From positions 40,787 through 104,786 of the forward strand of contig JALLOF010000002.1 of the NCBI GenBank assembly GCA_027717595.1: DNA of 64,000 nucleotides, in the 5' to 3' direction. Shown here one piece after another: positions 26,135 through 35,024 of the stretch. How positions within the stretch are numbered: the first letter of the stretch is position 1; each line of letters opens with the position of its first letter. The stretch is from Nitrospinae bacterium AH_259_B05_G02_I21. Its GTDB lineage: Bacteria > JADFOP01. The notes under the pieces were generated by a model. The model was not told the origin of the DNA. It searched no databases and was given only the letters and a program-made list of their open reading frames with translations. The position numbers and the translations under genes were made by a program.

Positions 26135-27052
26135 TTAACGCCATTCCATTGCGAGAACCTTCATGACTGATGGGGTGGGGTCGTGCGGCAGCTCGGGAGT
26201 CAGAGCCTTGGCCTCGGCAGTCCTGCCCGCCTTCCAGTAGGCCCACGCTAGATACCTGCGGAGTCGCCACGAGACCGCCTCGGTCTGATTCCGGTCCGTG
26301 ATTGACGCTGCTTTGGTCAAGGCCGGCTCCAATGTGGAGATGGCCCGCTCAGGCCTTCCCGCCCAAATGTTCAGCAGGGCCCGGTAGAAGAGCGCGTCTC
26401 CAGCATTCGTAAAACGACCTACCTCCTTCACAAGGCGTTCAGCCTCCACCATATCTTGCCGCTTCGCCGCAATGAGCATCAGCCCTAGGTAGGCACGGTG
26501 ATCGGCGGGATCCGAGGAGAGGTATTGCTTCAAGATGACCTCCGCCCGACGGATGTCACCCTCGTTGAGCAGGAGAAACCCCTTGTAGATGAGCATATCA
26601 ATCCAGAACTTGCCGGGTTCTAGGCCGAAGGGCCATCTCAGGAGCCGGTGGACCGTTTCGAACTCCTGTAGGGCAAGAGAATAATCGCCTCTTTCAAGCG
26701 CGAAGGTGCCCAACTGGTAGTGAGCCTCAATATGGTCCGGCGCCTTGCGAAGAACCTCACGAAAATGGTGCTCACGTTTTTCCAACAGCCCCATCACTCG
26801 GTAGACTTCAGCCAGCCCCACATGGGCCTGGGTAAGTGTGGGGTCAATCTCCAGGGCCTTGAGGAAGAGGGGCTCCGCTCGGACCGGGTTCTTTTGGAAG
26901 TGTGAGATTCGGTAGCCTTCTTCATAGAGCCTGTGGGCTTCTTCGCGGCGACTGCAGCCAACCAGCAGCGGTGCAGCTACTAGGGTGATGGCCACAAGGC
27001 CCACTAAACACTGTTGGACACTAAGCGGTATGCGGAAAAGGCTTGACGTCAT
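26135..27052 (-). CDS. TPR-repeat lipoprotein
   Basis: 305 residues from ATG 27052, chosen because AAGGTG lies six bases upstream and the protein then begins with a signal peptide ending in a lipobox (LVAAPLLVGC near residue 33). The mature part is a series of tetratricopeptide repeats: AEPLFLKALEIDPTLTQAHVGLAEVY, HFREVLRKAPDHIEAHYQLG, AEVILKQYLSSDPADHRAYLGL and more. It is probably anchored in the periplasm and binds partner proteins. It follows the transglutaminase-like gene by 108 bases, as in export or assembly modules of polysaccharide loci. Confidence 0.8.
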   Translation of the reverse strand: MTSSLFRIPLSVQQCLVGLVAITLVAAPLLVGCSRREEAHRLYEEGYRISHFQKNPVRAEPLFLKALEIDPTLTQAHVGLAEVYRVMGLLEKREHHFREVLRKAPDHIEAHYQLGTFALERGDYSLALQEFETVHRLLRWPFGLEPGKFWIDMLIYKGFLLLNEGDIRRAEVILKQYLSSDPADHRAYLGLMLIAAKRQDMVEAERLVKEVGRFTNAGDALFYRALLNIWAGRPERAISTLEPALTKAASITDRNQTEAVSWRLRRYLAWAYWKAGRTAEAKALTPELPHDPTPSVMKVLAMEWR

Positions 27053-27160
27053 GGGGACACCTTGGGAGGGGTCCTGAGGTCCCCGGCCGGCAACACTTCG
27101 GCGGCTGGTGTCCGCAAATGGTGCCATCATGCGCATTGCCACCCACAGAGGAATAGTATC

Positions 27161-28408
27161 CTATTGGTCATTTGAAGTTAAAGAGGGGTTTCGAGCTTGC
27201 ATCATGGCGGATATCCGCTCGGGGGCATCTGAATATAGAGGGCTTGCAAGACTATAATACTTTATTGCTTCGACTTCGTCTCTAAGAAACTCCGCTGCTC
27301 GTCCTAGATAATAATGTGCAACCGGCTTCCATCCCGAAGAAGGGTTGTTATCTATGAATTCCGAAAGTAATCGGCGTCCACGATTGGAGTCCCCTTGCTT
27401 GACCTCCAAGATGCCCCAGAAGAGCCGGGCACGCGGGGCCATCTCACTCCGCGGATAATTTTGGACAATCTCCACGTAAGCCTTCCTTGCCAAACGAACG
27501 CGTCCGTATAAGTGATAGTTTCTAGCTTTGTAAAACCAGAGGAGATCAGGCCGCTCTCGCACTGCGAACCGCCGGGGCCGAGTTACCGACCCATCGATTT
27601 CGGTTAGGCTAGCCAACGTTGGCCCTAACCGAGCGAGGTAGTAGTCCTGAACGCTATTGGCCAAACCTGCCCCAAACCAACTAATCCCCAAACGAATACC
27701 TTGATTGACTAGCCTTCGAGAGATACTTGCGTTCTTCTTATCCAGCAAGGATTCCCAAACCTCAGGTGCCTTGGATCCCTCAGCCGGAAACATCGACCTA
27801 TACCAAGCAATGCGGTTCTCCCGTATGTCTTTTTCAATCTGTTGCAGCCGAGGCTGTTGATCGATAATGGAAGAATCTCGTGAAAGTTCTGTCAAAGTAA
27901 CAGGTAACATAGAAGGGCTTCTGCGAAATGCAAAACCCAACAAAGGATCATAGACTCTCCAGGCACCATGGTGTTTCACCAATAAAAGGGTGTGGGGTGA
28001 GGATCCAATATCGTTGCGCATCATGGCCATTTTTGCAGCGACCCCTTTTTTGGCTAAGAGGGTAGCCGTCGTCCAGTCTGCTTGGTCGCACCACCCGACA
28101 CCCCGGACCAAGTCATTCCAAGAAGTCTTGTCGATGATTTCCTCTCCAGGTATCGGAGAGAGTTGTTCATGCACATATTTCATCACTCGCTTTGCTGCTA
28201 CGGCTGCACTGTCATCCTTCCCGACTAACCGATCTGTGATCCACTGATAGCTGATTTCCCGGTACAGATAGGATCGAATCCCCGCACGAAATTCCAAGAT
28301 AGCCATCAGGCCTAACACTCCCAAAAGGGCTCCAACGAATATTAGCACAGTCACCAGAAGTGTCAGCCGACGTAGTCTAGACGAAGTTGCGATCGGATTA
28401 TTCAACAT
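27161..28408 (-). CDS. membrane-anchored transglutaminase-like protein with intact triad
   Basis: About 415 residues from ATG 28408 (AGGAG four bases upstream; TTG 28411 also possible). A membrane helix (LTLLVTVLIFVGALLGVLGL) precedes a transglutaminase-like domain with Cys107 (VGWCDQAD), His139 (PHTLLL) and Asp154 (VYDP), the full papain-like triad. The C-terminal 120 residues look like TPR-type helices (KARNYHLYGRVRLARKAYVEI, ARLFWGILEVKQGD). Probably periplasmic and acting on a peptide or glycan partner. Substrate unknown. Compare the degenerate relative at 452-1240. Confidence 0.75.
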   Translation of the reverse strand: MLNNPIATSSRLRRLTLLVTVLIFVGALLGVLGLMAILEFRAGIRSYLYREISYQWITDRLVGKDDSAAVAAKRVMKYVHEQLSPIPGEEIIDKTSWNDLVRGVGWCDQADWTTATLLAKKGVAAKMAMMRNDIGSSPHTLLLVKHHGAWRVYDPLLGFAFRRSPSMLPVTLTELSRDSSIIDQQPRLQQIEKDIRENRIAWYRSMFPAEGSKAPEVWESLLDKKNASISRRLVNQGIRLGISWFGAGLANSVQDYYLARLGPTLASLTEIDGSVTRPRRFAVRERPDLLWFYKARNYHLYGRVRLARKAYVEIVQNYPRSEMAPRARLFWGILEVKQGDSNRGRRLLSEFIDNNPSSGWKPVAHYYLGRAAEFLRDEVEAIKYYSLASPLYSDAPERISAMMQARNPSLTSNDQ

Positions 28409-28731
28409 CAAGCTCCTATAGGCCTTGGATACTCAAAATTGTGTCCTCCACGGTCCTTCAACCAATCTCCGCGTAACCAAGAACACCAAAGTCCCCTTTT
28501 TCTACTCTTTCCCGCCTCCTTCTTCCTCTTTGCGGCCCTCTCATGCGCCCTGTGCGACAGATAGAGCCTGTAAGAGGGCGAGGAGTTCCTTCTCAACTCC
28601 CTCGATATGGTGCTCTTGGCACGTCCCAACGCCTCGGCAATCTCTCCCAGGCCGTCTCCTGATGCCCTCATCTCCGTTATCCTGTCCCTCTCCTCAAGAC
28701 TCAGATGCCTGTATCTTCTCTCCATGAACAC
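28408..28731 (-). pseudogene. truncated IS30-family transposase
   Basis: The frame starts MFMERRYRHLSLEERDRI and includes the helix-turn-helix of IS30 transposases (GLGEIAEALGRAKSTISRELRRN) and YRLYLSHRAHERAAKRK. After about residue 78 the IS30 similarity ends and the frame runs to the element's end; the DDE catalytic domain is absent. Non-functional remnant of about 100 codons. Confidence 0.8.
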
Positions 28732-28788
28732 TCAGAGTACCAGCCTCCCGGCCGCTTCCCCAAGTGTTGCACTTCCTCATTGAATCCA
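28425..28788. mobile_element. internally deleted IS30-family element
   Basis: The ends read outward as TTGGATACTCAAAATTGTGTCC (28425-28446) and, on the other strand, GTGGATTCAATGAGGAAGTGC followed by AACACT (about 28788-28763). Both contain TGGAT and TCAA followed by GTG, like IS30-family termini. The roughly 360 bases between hold only the start of the transposase. The insertion lies directly upstream of the transglutaminase-like gene and may have displaced its promoter. Confidence 0.5.
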
Positions 28789-28997
28789 CGATATCAAATA
28801 CTAGAGGGAAAAGAAACCTTGTTGTAGACAACTCCTTCTTAAATAAGGCTTCAGGCCGAGGCCTATGGTAACGCATCAATAACCACTAACCATGCATAAG
28901 CAACCATCGTGATGACGGACGGTTGCCTAACGACAAAGGCAACTATAGCGTCTTTGGTTGGTCATTGGACCGCTCAAGGAACAACCCTGCTTTCCGA

Positions 28998-29027
28998 TTG
29001 ACATGCTCTCAAGCTCTTTTGTATGAT
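28998..29027 (+). promoter_or_regulatory. sigma-70-type promoter of the epimerase operon
   Basis: TTGACA (28998-29003), 18 bases, TATGAT (29022-29027), 38 bases ahead of the epimerase ATG. The gap 28789-28997 otherwise shows only small inverted repeats (GTTGT-AG-ACAAC near 28819 and GCAACC/GGTTGC near 28900-28925). Confidence 0.7.
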
Positions 29028-29064
29028 TGCCGCCCCACAATCTCGCAAATCAGGGAGAACCTGC

Positions 29065-30105
29065 ATGAAGATTCTCGTAACCGGAGGAGCGGGTTTCATT
29101 GGCGTGAACACGGCTAAGGGCCTGCTAGAGGCAAAGCACGATGTGGTAGTGCTGGACAACTGCTCGCGGCTTGGGGCTGAGGAGAACCTCGCCTGGCTCC
29201 AGGACCTCGGGGCGGTGGCCATTCACCGGGTCGATCTGCGCCACTGGGAGGCCCTACAGGCCGTCTTTGCCGAGCACGACGACCTGGCCGGGGTCATTCA
29301 CCTTGCCGGGCAGGTGGCCGTGACTTCGAGCGTGGCTGACCCCCGCGAGGACTTCGAGTCCAACGCCCTCGGCACCTTCAACGTGCTAGAAGCCCTCCGG
29401 CTCCTCGACGGCGGCCAAGGCAGGCGCTTTTGCCTCTACTCCTCAACCAACAAGGTCTATGGGACCCTGGATAGTATGGCGGTGAAGAAAGGGAAACACC
29501 GGTACGCTTACCGCGACCATCCCTTGGGCGTTGATGAGTCCGCCCCGCTTGACTTCCACTCTCCATACGGCTGCTCCAAGGGGGCGGCCGACCAGTATGT
29601 ACGGGACTACGCCCGAGTGTTCGGCGTGCCAACGGTGGTGCTGCGCCAATCGTGCATCTATGGACCGCGCCAGTTTGGTGTTGAGGACCAAGGCTGGGTC
29701 GCTTGGTTCACCATCGCGGCGGTCTTGGGTAAGCCCATCACCATCTTCGGCGATGGCAAGCAAGTGCGTGACGTTCTCCACGTAGACGATCTGGTGAAGC
29801 TCTTTCTCCGCTGCATTGAGGCAATACCCGCCTGCGCTGGCCGCATTTTCAACGTGGGCGGGGGCCCGGACCACACCCTTTCACTCCTAGAGCTCATTTC
29901 CCTGCTGGAGAAACGATTGGGAACCTCGATGCCCCTCACCTTTGTCGACTGGCGTCCGGGCGACCAGCGTATCTATGTGAGCGACATTCGCCGGGCCCAG
30001 AAGGAGCTCGACTGGAAACCAACCATCGGAGTTTCGGAAGGCATCGAGCACTTGTGTTGCTGGGTCGTCGAGAACCAGCGCCTCCTAGAACAGCTCCTAT
30101 CATGA
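29065..30105 (+). CDS. NAD-dependent epimerase, CDP-paratose 2-epimerase-like
   Basis: 346 residues from ATG 29065 (GGGAG upstream). Extended SDR fold: VTGGAGFIGVNTAKGLL (NAD-binding), Ser/Tyr/Lys catalysis at YSSTNKVYG and SPYGCSKGAADQYV, then GPRQFGVEDQGWVAWF and IFGDGKQVRDVLHVDDLV. The long NKVYG segment and the QGWVAWF block are typical of CDP-paratose/tyvelose 2-epimerases, so a 3,6-dideoxyhexose route is possible. No CDP-glucose dehydratase or ascarylose-type enzyme is visible here, so the exact substrate is uncertain. The stop overlaps the start of a broken downstream gene. Confidence 0.8.
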   Translation: MKILVTGGAGFIGVNTAKGLLEAKHDVVVLDNCSRLGAEENLAWLQDLGAVAIHRVDLRHWEALQAVFAEHDDLAGVIHLAGQVAVTSSVADPREDFESNALGTFNVLEALRLLDGGQGRRFCLYSSTNKVYGTLDSMAVKKGKHRYAYRDHPLGVDESAPLDFHSPYGCSKGAADQYVRDYARVFGVPTVVLRQSCIYGPRQFGVEDQGWVAWFTIAAVLGKPITIFGDGKQVRDVLHVDDLVKLFLRCIEAIPACAGRIFNVGGGPDHTLSLLELISLLEKRLGTSMPLTFVDWRPGDQRIYVSDIRRAQKELDWKPTIGVSEGIEHLCCWVVENQRLLEQLLS

Positions 30106-30431
30106 CGGAGTGGTACCCCTGGCAACCCCTTTCCCAATCACAATAGTTCTCGACCCCTGCTGCTGTTCTTCCCTCTGCTGGCAATCTACATCGGCGTGGT
30201 CCTTGAGGCGCCCGACTTGTACCCAACCGCTTCAAACTTCCTGTAAAAGTAACTTCCTGTAAAAGTAACTTCCTGCGCAGTGCCATTTTTTTCGCCCTCC
30301 TGCCCTTCCGTTACGGCTTTCAGTATGTCCTCGTGAATGCGGCTTATCTCTGGCCAGCTACCAGGGAGAAGCGGGCCCTGTTCAAAATACTCGAAGAGTT
30401 GCTAAACGAACCCGAGCCACTTCACCGTTGA
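30102..30431 (+). pseudogene. broken small membrane protein gene, translationally coupled to the epimerase
   Basis: ATG 30102 overlaps the epimerase stop (ATGA). The first frame reads MTEWYPWQPLSQSQ and stops at about 30146. One frame over follows RPLLLFFPLLAIYIGVV, then EAPDLYPTASNFL, stopping inside a 16-base repeat. After the repeat a third segment reads FFALLPFRYGFQYVLVNAAY then WPATREKRALFKILEELL to a TGA at 30429. Joined, these would give a protein of about 100 residues with two membrane helices and a charged tail. I do not recognise the family. Two frameshifts, one caused by the repeat, inactivate it. Confidence 0.6.
30235..30281. repeat. tandem 16-base repeat disrupting a coding sequence
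   Basis: AACTTCCTGTAAAAGT occurs at 30235-30250 and 30251-30266, followed by a related AACTTCCTGCGCAGT at 30267-30281. The last copy fits the flanking reading frame (NFLRSA). The two extra copies add 32 bases, introduce TAA and shift the frame. Confidence 0.8.
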
Positions 30432-30455
30432 CTCACAAAGTGAGACCGCTACAAT
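30428..30455 (+). promoter_or_regulatory. sigma-70-type promoter of the zinc-ribbon epimerase gene
   Basis: TTGACT (30428-30433), 16 bases, TACAAT (30450-30455). It overlaps the stop of the broken gene and lies 34 bases before ATG 30490, which has GAAGGAGG ahead. The same promoter with near-identical flanks occurs at 43363-43390. Confidence 0.7.
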
Positions 30456-30489
30456 AGGCCGGGTTCCAACCTGAAGGAGGAAGCTATCC

Positions 30490-31626
30490 ATGGCATCCAC
30501 CATCCTTGTTACCGGTGGAGCAGGTTTTATCGGCTCCCATCTTGTTGATGGCCTCCTGGAGCGCGGCGAGGCTGTTCGGGTTCTTGACATACTCGATCCC
30601 CAGGTTCACCCCAGCGGCTCCCTGCCCTCCTACATTCAGGGCCATGTGGATACCGGTCGTGTCGAGCTCCATGTGGGGGATGTGCGGGACCGTCCCACCT
30701 GGCGGAAGGCCCTGGATGGCGTTCGAGTAGTTGTTCATCTCGCGGCAGCCGTCGGCGTGGGCCAAAGCATGTACGAAGTGGCCCGGTATGTAGAGATCAA
30801 TACTCAAGGCACGGCAATCCTGCTTGACATTCTCGCGAACGAGGCCCACAGGGTGGAAAAGCTTATCGTGGCAAGCTCCATGTCTATCTACGGCGAGGGC
30901 TCCTCTACTTGCCCTGAGTGTGGGCCGTTCGTTCCAGAAATAAGGGAAGAAAAACAGTTACAGAAGGGTGACTATGAGGTCCATTGCCCTTCATGCGGTT
31001 CGTTGGCCAATCCCGCCCCAACGCCTGAGACAAAGCCTCCTGTGCCTACTTCCGTATACGCTGTCTCCAAAAGGGATCAGGAAGAGTTGTGCCTCACCAT
31101 CGGTCGTGCTTATGATATCCCGACGGTGGCACTCCGTTATTTCAACGTATATGGACCCCGTCAGGCCCTAACGAACCCTTATGCTGGAGTGGCGGCCATA
31201 TTTTCCTCACGTCTCCTCAATAACAACTCTCCTCTAATCTTCGAGGACGGCGACCAGACTCGGGACTTCATCCACATCTCCGATATAGTACAGGCCAACC
31301 TTCTGGCCATGGATTGCTCCGAAGCAGCTGGCCAGGCACTCAACATAGGAACCGGTCGACCAACGAGCGTCGCCCAGCTCGCAGGCCACATAGCCCAAGC
31401 CTTAGGTTCTGACATCGCCCCAACCGTTGTCGGTAAATATCGCTCCGGCGACATCCGTCACTGCGTTGCCGATATCAGTCGAGCTAGGGAGGTGCTCGGC
31501 TTTGAGCCCCGCGTGCCCCTAGCCAATGGCGTCTCCGACCTCGTGGACTGGGTTAGACAACAGGAGGCCGAAGACCGGGTCGATATCGCCGCCCGCGAGT
31601 TAGAGCAGAAGGGGCTTACCCGATAA
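30490..31626 (+). CDS. NAD-dependent sugar epimerase with zinc-ribbon insert
   Basis: 378 residues, extended SDR: ILVTGGAGFIGSHLVDGLL, HLAAAVGVGQSMYEV, catalytic YxxxK in SVYAVSKRDQEEL, RYFNVYGPRQA and FEDGDQTRDFIHISDI. Between the catalytic Ser (SSMSIYGEG) and the YAVSK motif is an insert of about 55 residues with two Cys pairs, CPECG and CPSCG, which should bind zinc. Relatives with such an insert are annotated as dTDP-L-rhamnose 4-epimerase-like; I treat that as possible, not proven. It is followed after 23 bases by the PA14-GT-C gene and probably co-transcribed with it. Confidence 0.8.
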   Translation: MASTILVTGGAGFIGSHLVDGLLERGEAVRVLDILDPQVHPSGSLPSYIQGHVDTGRVELHVGDVRDRPTWRKALDGVRVVVHLAAAVGVGQSMYEVARYVEINTQGTAILLDILANEAHRVEKLIVASSMSIYGEGSSTCPECGPFVPEIREEKQLQKGDYEVHCPSCGSLANPAPTPETKPPVPTSVYAVSKRDQEELCLTIGRAYDIPTVALRYFNVYGPRQALTNPYAGVAAIFSSRLLNNNSPLIFEDGDQTRDFIHISDIVQANLLAMDCSEAAGQALNIGTGRPTSVAQLAGHIAQALGSDIAPTVVGKYRSGDIRHCVADISRAREVLGFEPRVPLANGVSDLVDWVRQQEAEDRVDIAARELEQKGLTR

Positions 31627-31649
31627 AGGTGAGGAGGACCGCCTCGTCA

Positions 31650-34097
31650 ATGGCGTACGCCACCAGATATCGCGCCCTCTTTTTCTTCCTGGCGCTGCTC
31701 GTCTTGATAGCGCTGCCGTCCCGCCCCGTGGGCGTGGCCGACGGGCTGCCGGCCGACCACCCCCTCGACCTGTGGATCGTGCTGGTGCTTGTCGGGGGGT
31801 TTTTCGTCCTTCCCTGGCGGATCGAGCGGCACCGGGCCACGCGGCTGGCTCTGGCCCTGCTCGCCGTGGCATTAGGCAAGCTCGCTCTGGCCACCACCAG
31901 CCTCCCCCACGGCCTCGTGGCCCGCTACTACGCCAACGCCGAGCTCAAGGGACCACCTGAGGCCTCCATAAAGTACCGCCTGGACGGAGCCACACGAATA
32001 GACCGCTCCCTCGATTTCGCATCCGTGGGTTTCGCCTGGGGTGCCACGCCCTTCCCCCTCTGGTTCTTCAACGACTCCCGCCGCTTCAACTTCTACAAGC
32101 CAGAGGAGCCCGACCGACGGCACCTGCCCTTCAGCGTGCGGTGGGACGGCTTCATCAGGGCCCCCACGACGGAGCCCTTCACCTGGAGGCTCCTCGCCGA
32201 GCAGGAGGCGAGCTTAAGCCTCCTCGGCCAGCCCATCGTCTCAACGACCGAGGGCGCACCAGAGGCCGCCGTCGCCCTCACGCCCGGCTGGCATCCCATA
32301 AGCGTAACCTACGCATACAGAGGCCAGGGCCCCCGGAGCCTGAGGCTTGAATGGGAAGGAAACGGCGCCTTTCGTCCCGTCCCTCCTTCAGCCCTGCTTC
32401 CCTTCCGTCCCTCGCCCGCCCAAGACCGATGGGACGAGCTTATCGTGATGCCCGGATGGATTCTCTTTTTCCTCCAGTTTCTAGTGGTAGGCTGGATTTT
32501 GTTAGAGGGTTTGTGGGGAGAGCCGAGCGAGAAGTTCCTTGCCGAGCGGACGGCCGTCTACCTGATGGTTGTAGTGATGGTCGCCGTCGGGACCATCTCG
32601 CTCTCTAAGCGGGGCCGGGCGCCGGAGTGGAACTTCTTAAACGGAGGAGACGACCCCCTCACCTACGAGACGGCAGCCAGACAGATTCTGCTAGAGAAAG
32701 ACCTTCTAAACCGAATGATACCGAATAAACCCTTTTACTTCATGGTGGGTTACCGCTACTTCCTGGCTGGAGCCCATGCCGTACTCGGCGAAAGCAAGGC
32801 CATGATCGTCCTGACACACTACATTCTGCTGGCAGTGGCCTGCGCCCTGCTCTACGGCTTGATTCGTTGCCTGGCTCCTCCCGGACCAGCCTTCTTTGCT
32901 TCCGCCCTTCTCTTTGCCGGCCAGGCCCACGGAACAGTCTACCGCTGGGCTACCGAGCTCTTCCCGACCATACTGGGCCTCGTCCTCATCGGGGCAGTCC
33001 TGCTCGGCCTCTCTCGCTGGGAAAAGAAACCCACTCTCTGGGGCGCAGCGGGAATCGGCGCCCTGGCAGGCCTCGCCACCATTGTGAGACCCAACATCTT
33101 GGCTTTCCTTCCCTTCGCCATCCTGTGGATGGTACTGGCACCACCCCTCCCTAGGGCTAAGCGGTGGCAAGGGGCGGCGGTTGCCCTTCTGGCAATGACC
33201 TTAACCATTGCACCGGTGACCTGGCGCAACTGGCATGTCTCAGGCCGCTTTGTCCTCCTCGTAGAGAGCGGTCCCACCATGCTTCTGCAGGGCAATAGCC
33301 CCCCACCCTCTGTGGACCTCTCGAGGGCTGTGACTTCGAGGAGCCTTAAGATTACATTGCGGCGAAGCCCCATTGGGCGGCCTGAGAAACACGAGAAGGC
33401 GCTGAGGGATCTATTCTATGACCCTACGGAGGAGAAGTTCCACCAGACAGTCATTAGAGAAGATACGCGTGAGATACGGGGGATGGTCAACAAGGTAATC
33501 CACATGGTTGATGTGGAGGTGTTAGACCCAGATCCTTCCTACGAGCAGTGGAACCTAAAACACCAAACCCGAGTTGTCCTGGAGTACCTCCGCCAGCAGC
33601 CTTGGGCCTTCCTTAAAGGGCTCGGTTGCAAGCTCCTCACAACCCTCGGAATCAGAAGCCCTTTCGTTCCCTCCCTCCTCCTGCTACACATAGGCTATAT
33701 CGTTGGGGCCTTTCTTCTCTGGCGGGCAGATGTTGCTAGACGGCTGTCTATCCTACTACATAGCTTCGTTCTGTCCCAATGGTCGGTCCTGGTCATTTTA
33801 AAGCCCGGACCTCACTTGCCCAAAACCCAGTTGCCCACCTTTATTGTGGCCTTTTCCTTTGCCGCCCTTCTTATCGTCTCGTGGATGTACGCCGCCGTCG
33901 AAGGCCACCCTCCACCAGGGTTCCTGCCACGAGGCCAGAGGTGGGGCCCCATTACACGCTTCCTCGGCGGAGCGGCAGCCCTGGGGTTGCTGGCAGCGAT
34001 TACCTACCCACCACGCCTGCCTTTTCTTATCCCCTTGCTATTCGGGGTCATCTGGATGCTTCGCCGGAATCAACGCCCCCAGCTTCTTTCTCCATGA
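31650..34097 (+). CDS. PA14-domain/GT-C membrane glycosyltransferase, copy 1
   Basis: About 815 residues from ATG 31650 (GAGGAGG upstream; GTG 31629 possible). Three N-terminal helices (to residue 85) precede a PA14 domain at about 88-253: HGLVARYYAN, FSVRWDGFIRAP, then GWHPISVTYAY and LRLEWEG. Two more helices then lead to an acidic loop, NGGDDPLTYETA (Asp334-Asp335), and a polytopic core with RWATELFPT as in PMT/ArnT-type GT-C enzymes. I predict transfer of a sugar from polyprenyl phosphate on the periplasmic side, with PA14 binding glycan. Near-identical DNA at 43432 and 45995 shows a recent paralogue set. Confidence 0.75.
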   Translation: MAYATRYRALFFFLALLVLIALPSRPVGVADGLPADHPLDLWIVLVLVGGFFVLPWRIERHRATRLALALLAVALGKLALATTSLPHGLVARYYANAELKGPPEASIKYRLDGATRIDRSLDFASVGFAWGATPFPLWFFNDSRRFNFYKPEEPDRRHLPFSVRWDGFIRAPTTEPFTWRLLAEQEASLSLLGQPIVSTTEGAPEAAVALTPGWHPISVTYAYRGQGPRSLRLEWEGNGAFRPVPPSALLPFRPSPAQDRWDELIVMPGWILFFLQFLVVGWILLEGLWGEPSEKFLAERTAVYLMVVVMVAVGTISLSKRGRAPEWNFLNGGDDPLTYETAARQILLEKDLLNRMIPNKPFYFMVGYRYFLAGAHAVLGESKAMIVLTHYILLAVACALLYGLIRCLAPPGPAFFASALLFAGQAHGTVYRWATELFPTILGLVLIGAVLLGLSRWEKKPTLWGAAGIGALAGLATIVRPNILAFLPFAILWMVLAPPLPRAKRWQGAAVALLAMTLTIAPVTWRNWHVSGRFVLLVESGPTMLLQGNSPPPSVDLSRAVTSRSLKITLRRSPIGRPEKHEKALRDLFYDPTEEKFHQTVIREDTREIRGMVNKVIHMVDVEVLDPDPSYEQWNLKHQTRVVLEYLRQQPWAFLKGLGCKLLTTLGIRSPFVPSLLLLHIGYIVGAFLLWRADVARRLSILLHSFVLSQWSVLVILKPGPHLPKTQLPTFIVAFSFAALLIVSWMYAAVEGHPPPGFLPRGQRWGPITRFLGGAAALGLLAAITYPPRLPFLIPLLFGVIWMLRRNQRPQLLSP

Positions 34098-34231
34098 CGG
34101 TTTCTAATGCCTGTCCCCGAGGGGACCAAGGTGGCCGAAGAGGGGTACTAGTATGATGACCGTTTTCTTGCTGGTGCCCTCGCGCGACGACCCCTCGAGG
34201 TATAGGGGCAACGGTGCAAGAGGAGAGATCC

Positions 34232-34533
34232 TCAAGGCGCCTCAGGGCCTGGCGAGACCTCAGCCCTCGCAAGAGCCTTGAGATTAATTCGTCGACCCGC
34301 CATGATCGATTCGGCCAAGAGACACCCGAGGCCCACAAAAACGATGGTCGTGAAGGTAGTGGCGTGGAGTGCAAAGGCTGCCGAGAGGGCCTGGGCACGG
34401 GGCAATCCATAAAGGAGAAACCCGCCCATGGCAGCGGCGTGGAAGGTCCCGACGAATCCGGGTGCCGAGGGCAGGGCGACCCCAAGGACTAGCAAGATCT
34501 GAAGGACGATGGCCGCCGAGAGCGGGAGGTGGC
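34232..34533 (-). pseudogene. 3' fragment of the LPG-synthase-type membrane protein gene
   Basis: About 95 codons homologous to the C-terminus of the intact gene at 39630-40682: ALPSAPGFVGTFHAAAMGG, LYGLPRAQALSAAFALHAT and ALARAEVSPGPEA are shared. DNA similarity starts near 34235/39636 and ends abruptly at about 34531, where island DNA begins. The first 255 codons are missing, so it cannot be functional. It lies convergent to the PA14-GT-C gene. Confidence 0.8.
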
Positions 34534-34709
34534 CTGAGATGCAACCATGGGTCGCTCCGAAAAATCAACTAAGAATGGCATTGACCCAGGCTTTAAGAAA
34601 GTAACGTTTAAGACAAGAAAGGCTTGGGGCCTTAGTCGCAAGGCAGGTTTCTCAGAACCGAAGGGTTATCTCATCCAAAATGCCCCTTATGAGCTAAGTC
34701 GCAGATCTA

Positions 34710-35024
34710 TTATGATTTCACTTTTGGAAATCTACTAAGTAACGATTTTGCAAAGCTCAGGCTCCCTGAGGCACCTTCCGTTGCTTCCAGCTTTATCAAT
34801 CTTCGCTCTACTTGCTCGTGACAAGCCCAGCATAGCGTGATTAGGTTATCGATGTGGTCGGACCCGCCTTGGGATCGCTTAACTAGGTGATGGACGGTCA
34901 AGTTCCTCGGGCTTCGGCAGTAGGGATTCCGACACCGCCAGCGGTCACGTTGAAAGACTTTGGTCCGCAACCGTGCGAAGGCCTCCTTCTTTAGCCGCAC
35001 TCGTCTCTTCTTCCACAGGCTCAT
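34710..35024 (-). CDS. HNH endonuclease
   Basis: 104 residues. The beta-beta-alpha metal site is clear: NLTVHHLVKRSQGGSDHIDNL followed by CWACHEQVERR, with a structural zinc site from RCRNPYCRSP and CWAC. Such small HNH nucleases are common in phages and mobile elements, often near terminases. The start overlaps the upstream gene by 80 bases; an internal start is possible but would cut into the Arg/Lys-rich N-terminus. Confidence 0.8.
   Translation of the reverse strand: MSLWKKRRVRLKKEAFARLRTKVFQRDRWRCRNPYCRSPRNLTVHHLVKRSQGGSDHIDNLITLCWACHEQVERRLIKLEATEGASGSLSFAKSLLSRFPKVKS

Noticed and set aside
25879-26166. Plus-strand frame of 95 codons in a gap
   Set aside because: No motif, no ribosome site, unlike coding sequence nearby; treated as chance.
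34098-34231. Terminator after PA14-GT-C copy 1 (GTCCCC-GA-GGGGAC)
   Set aside because: The stem is perfect but has no following T-run and a two-base loop, so I do not call it.
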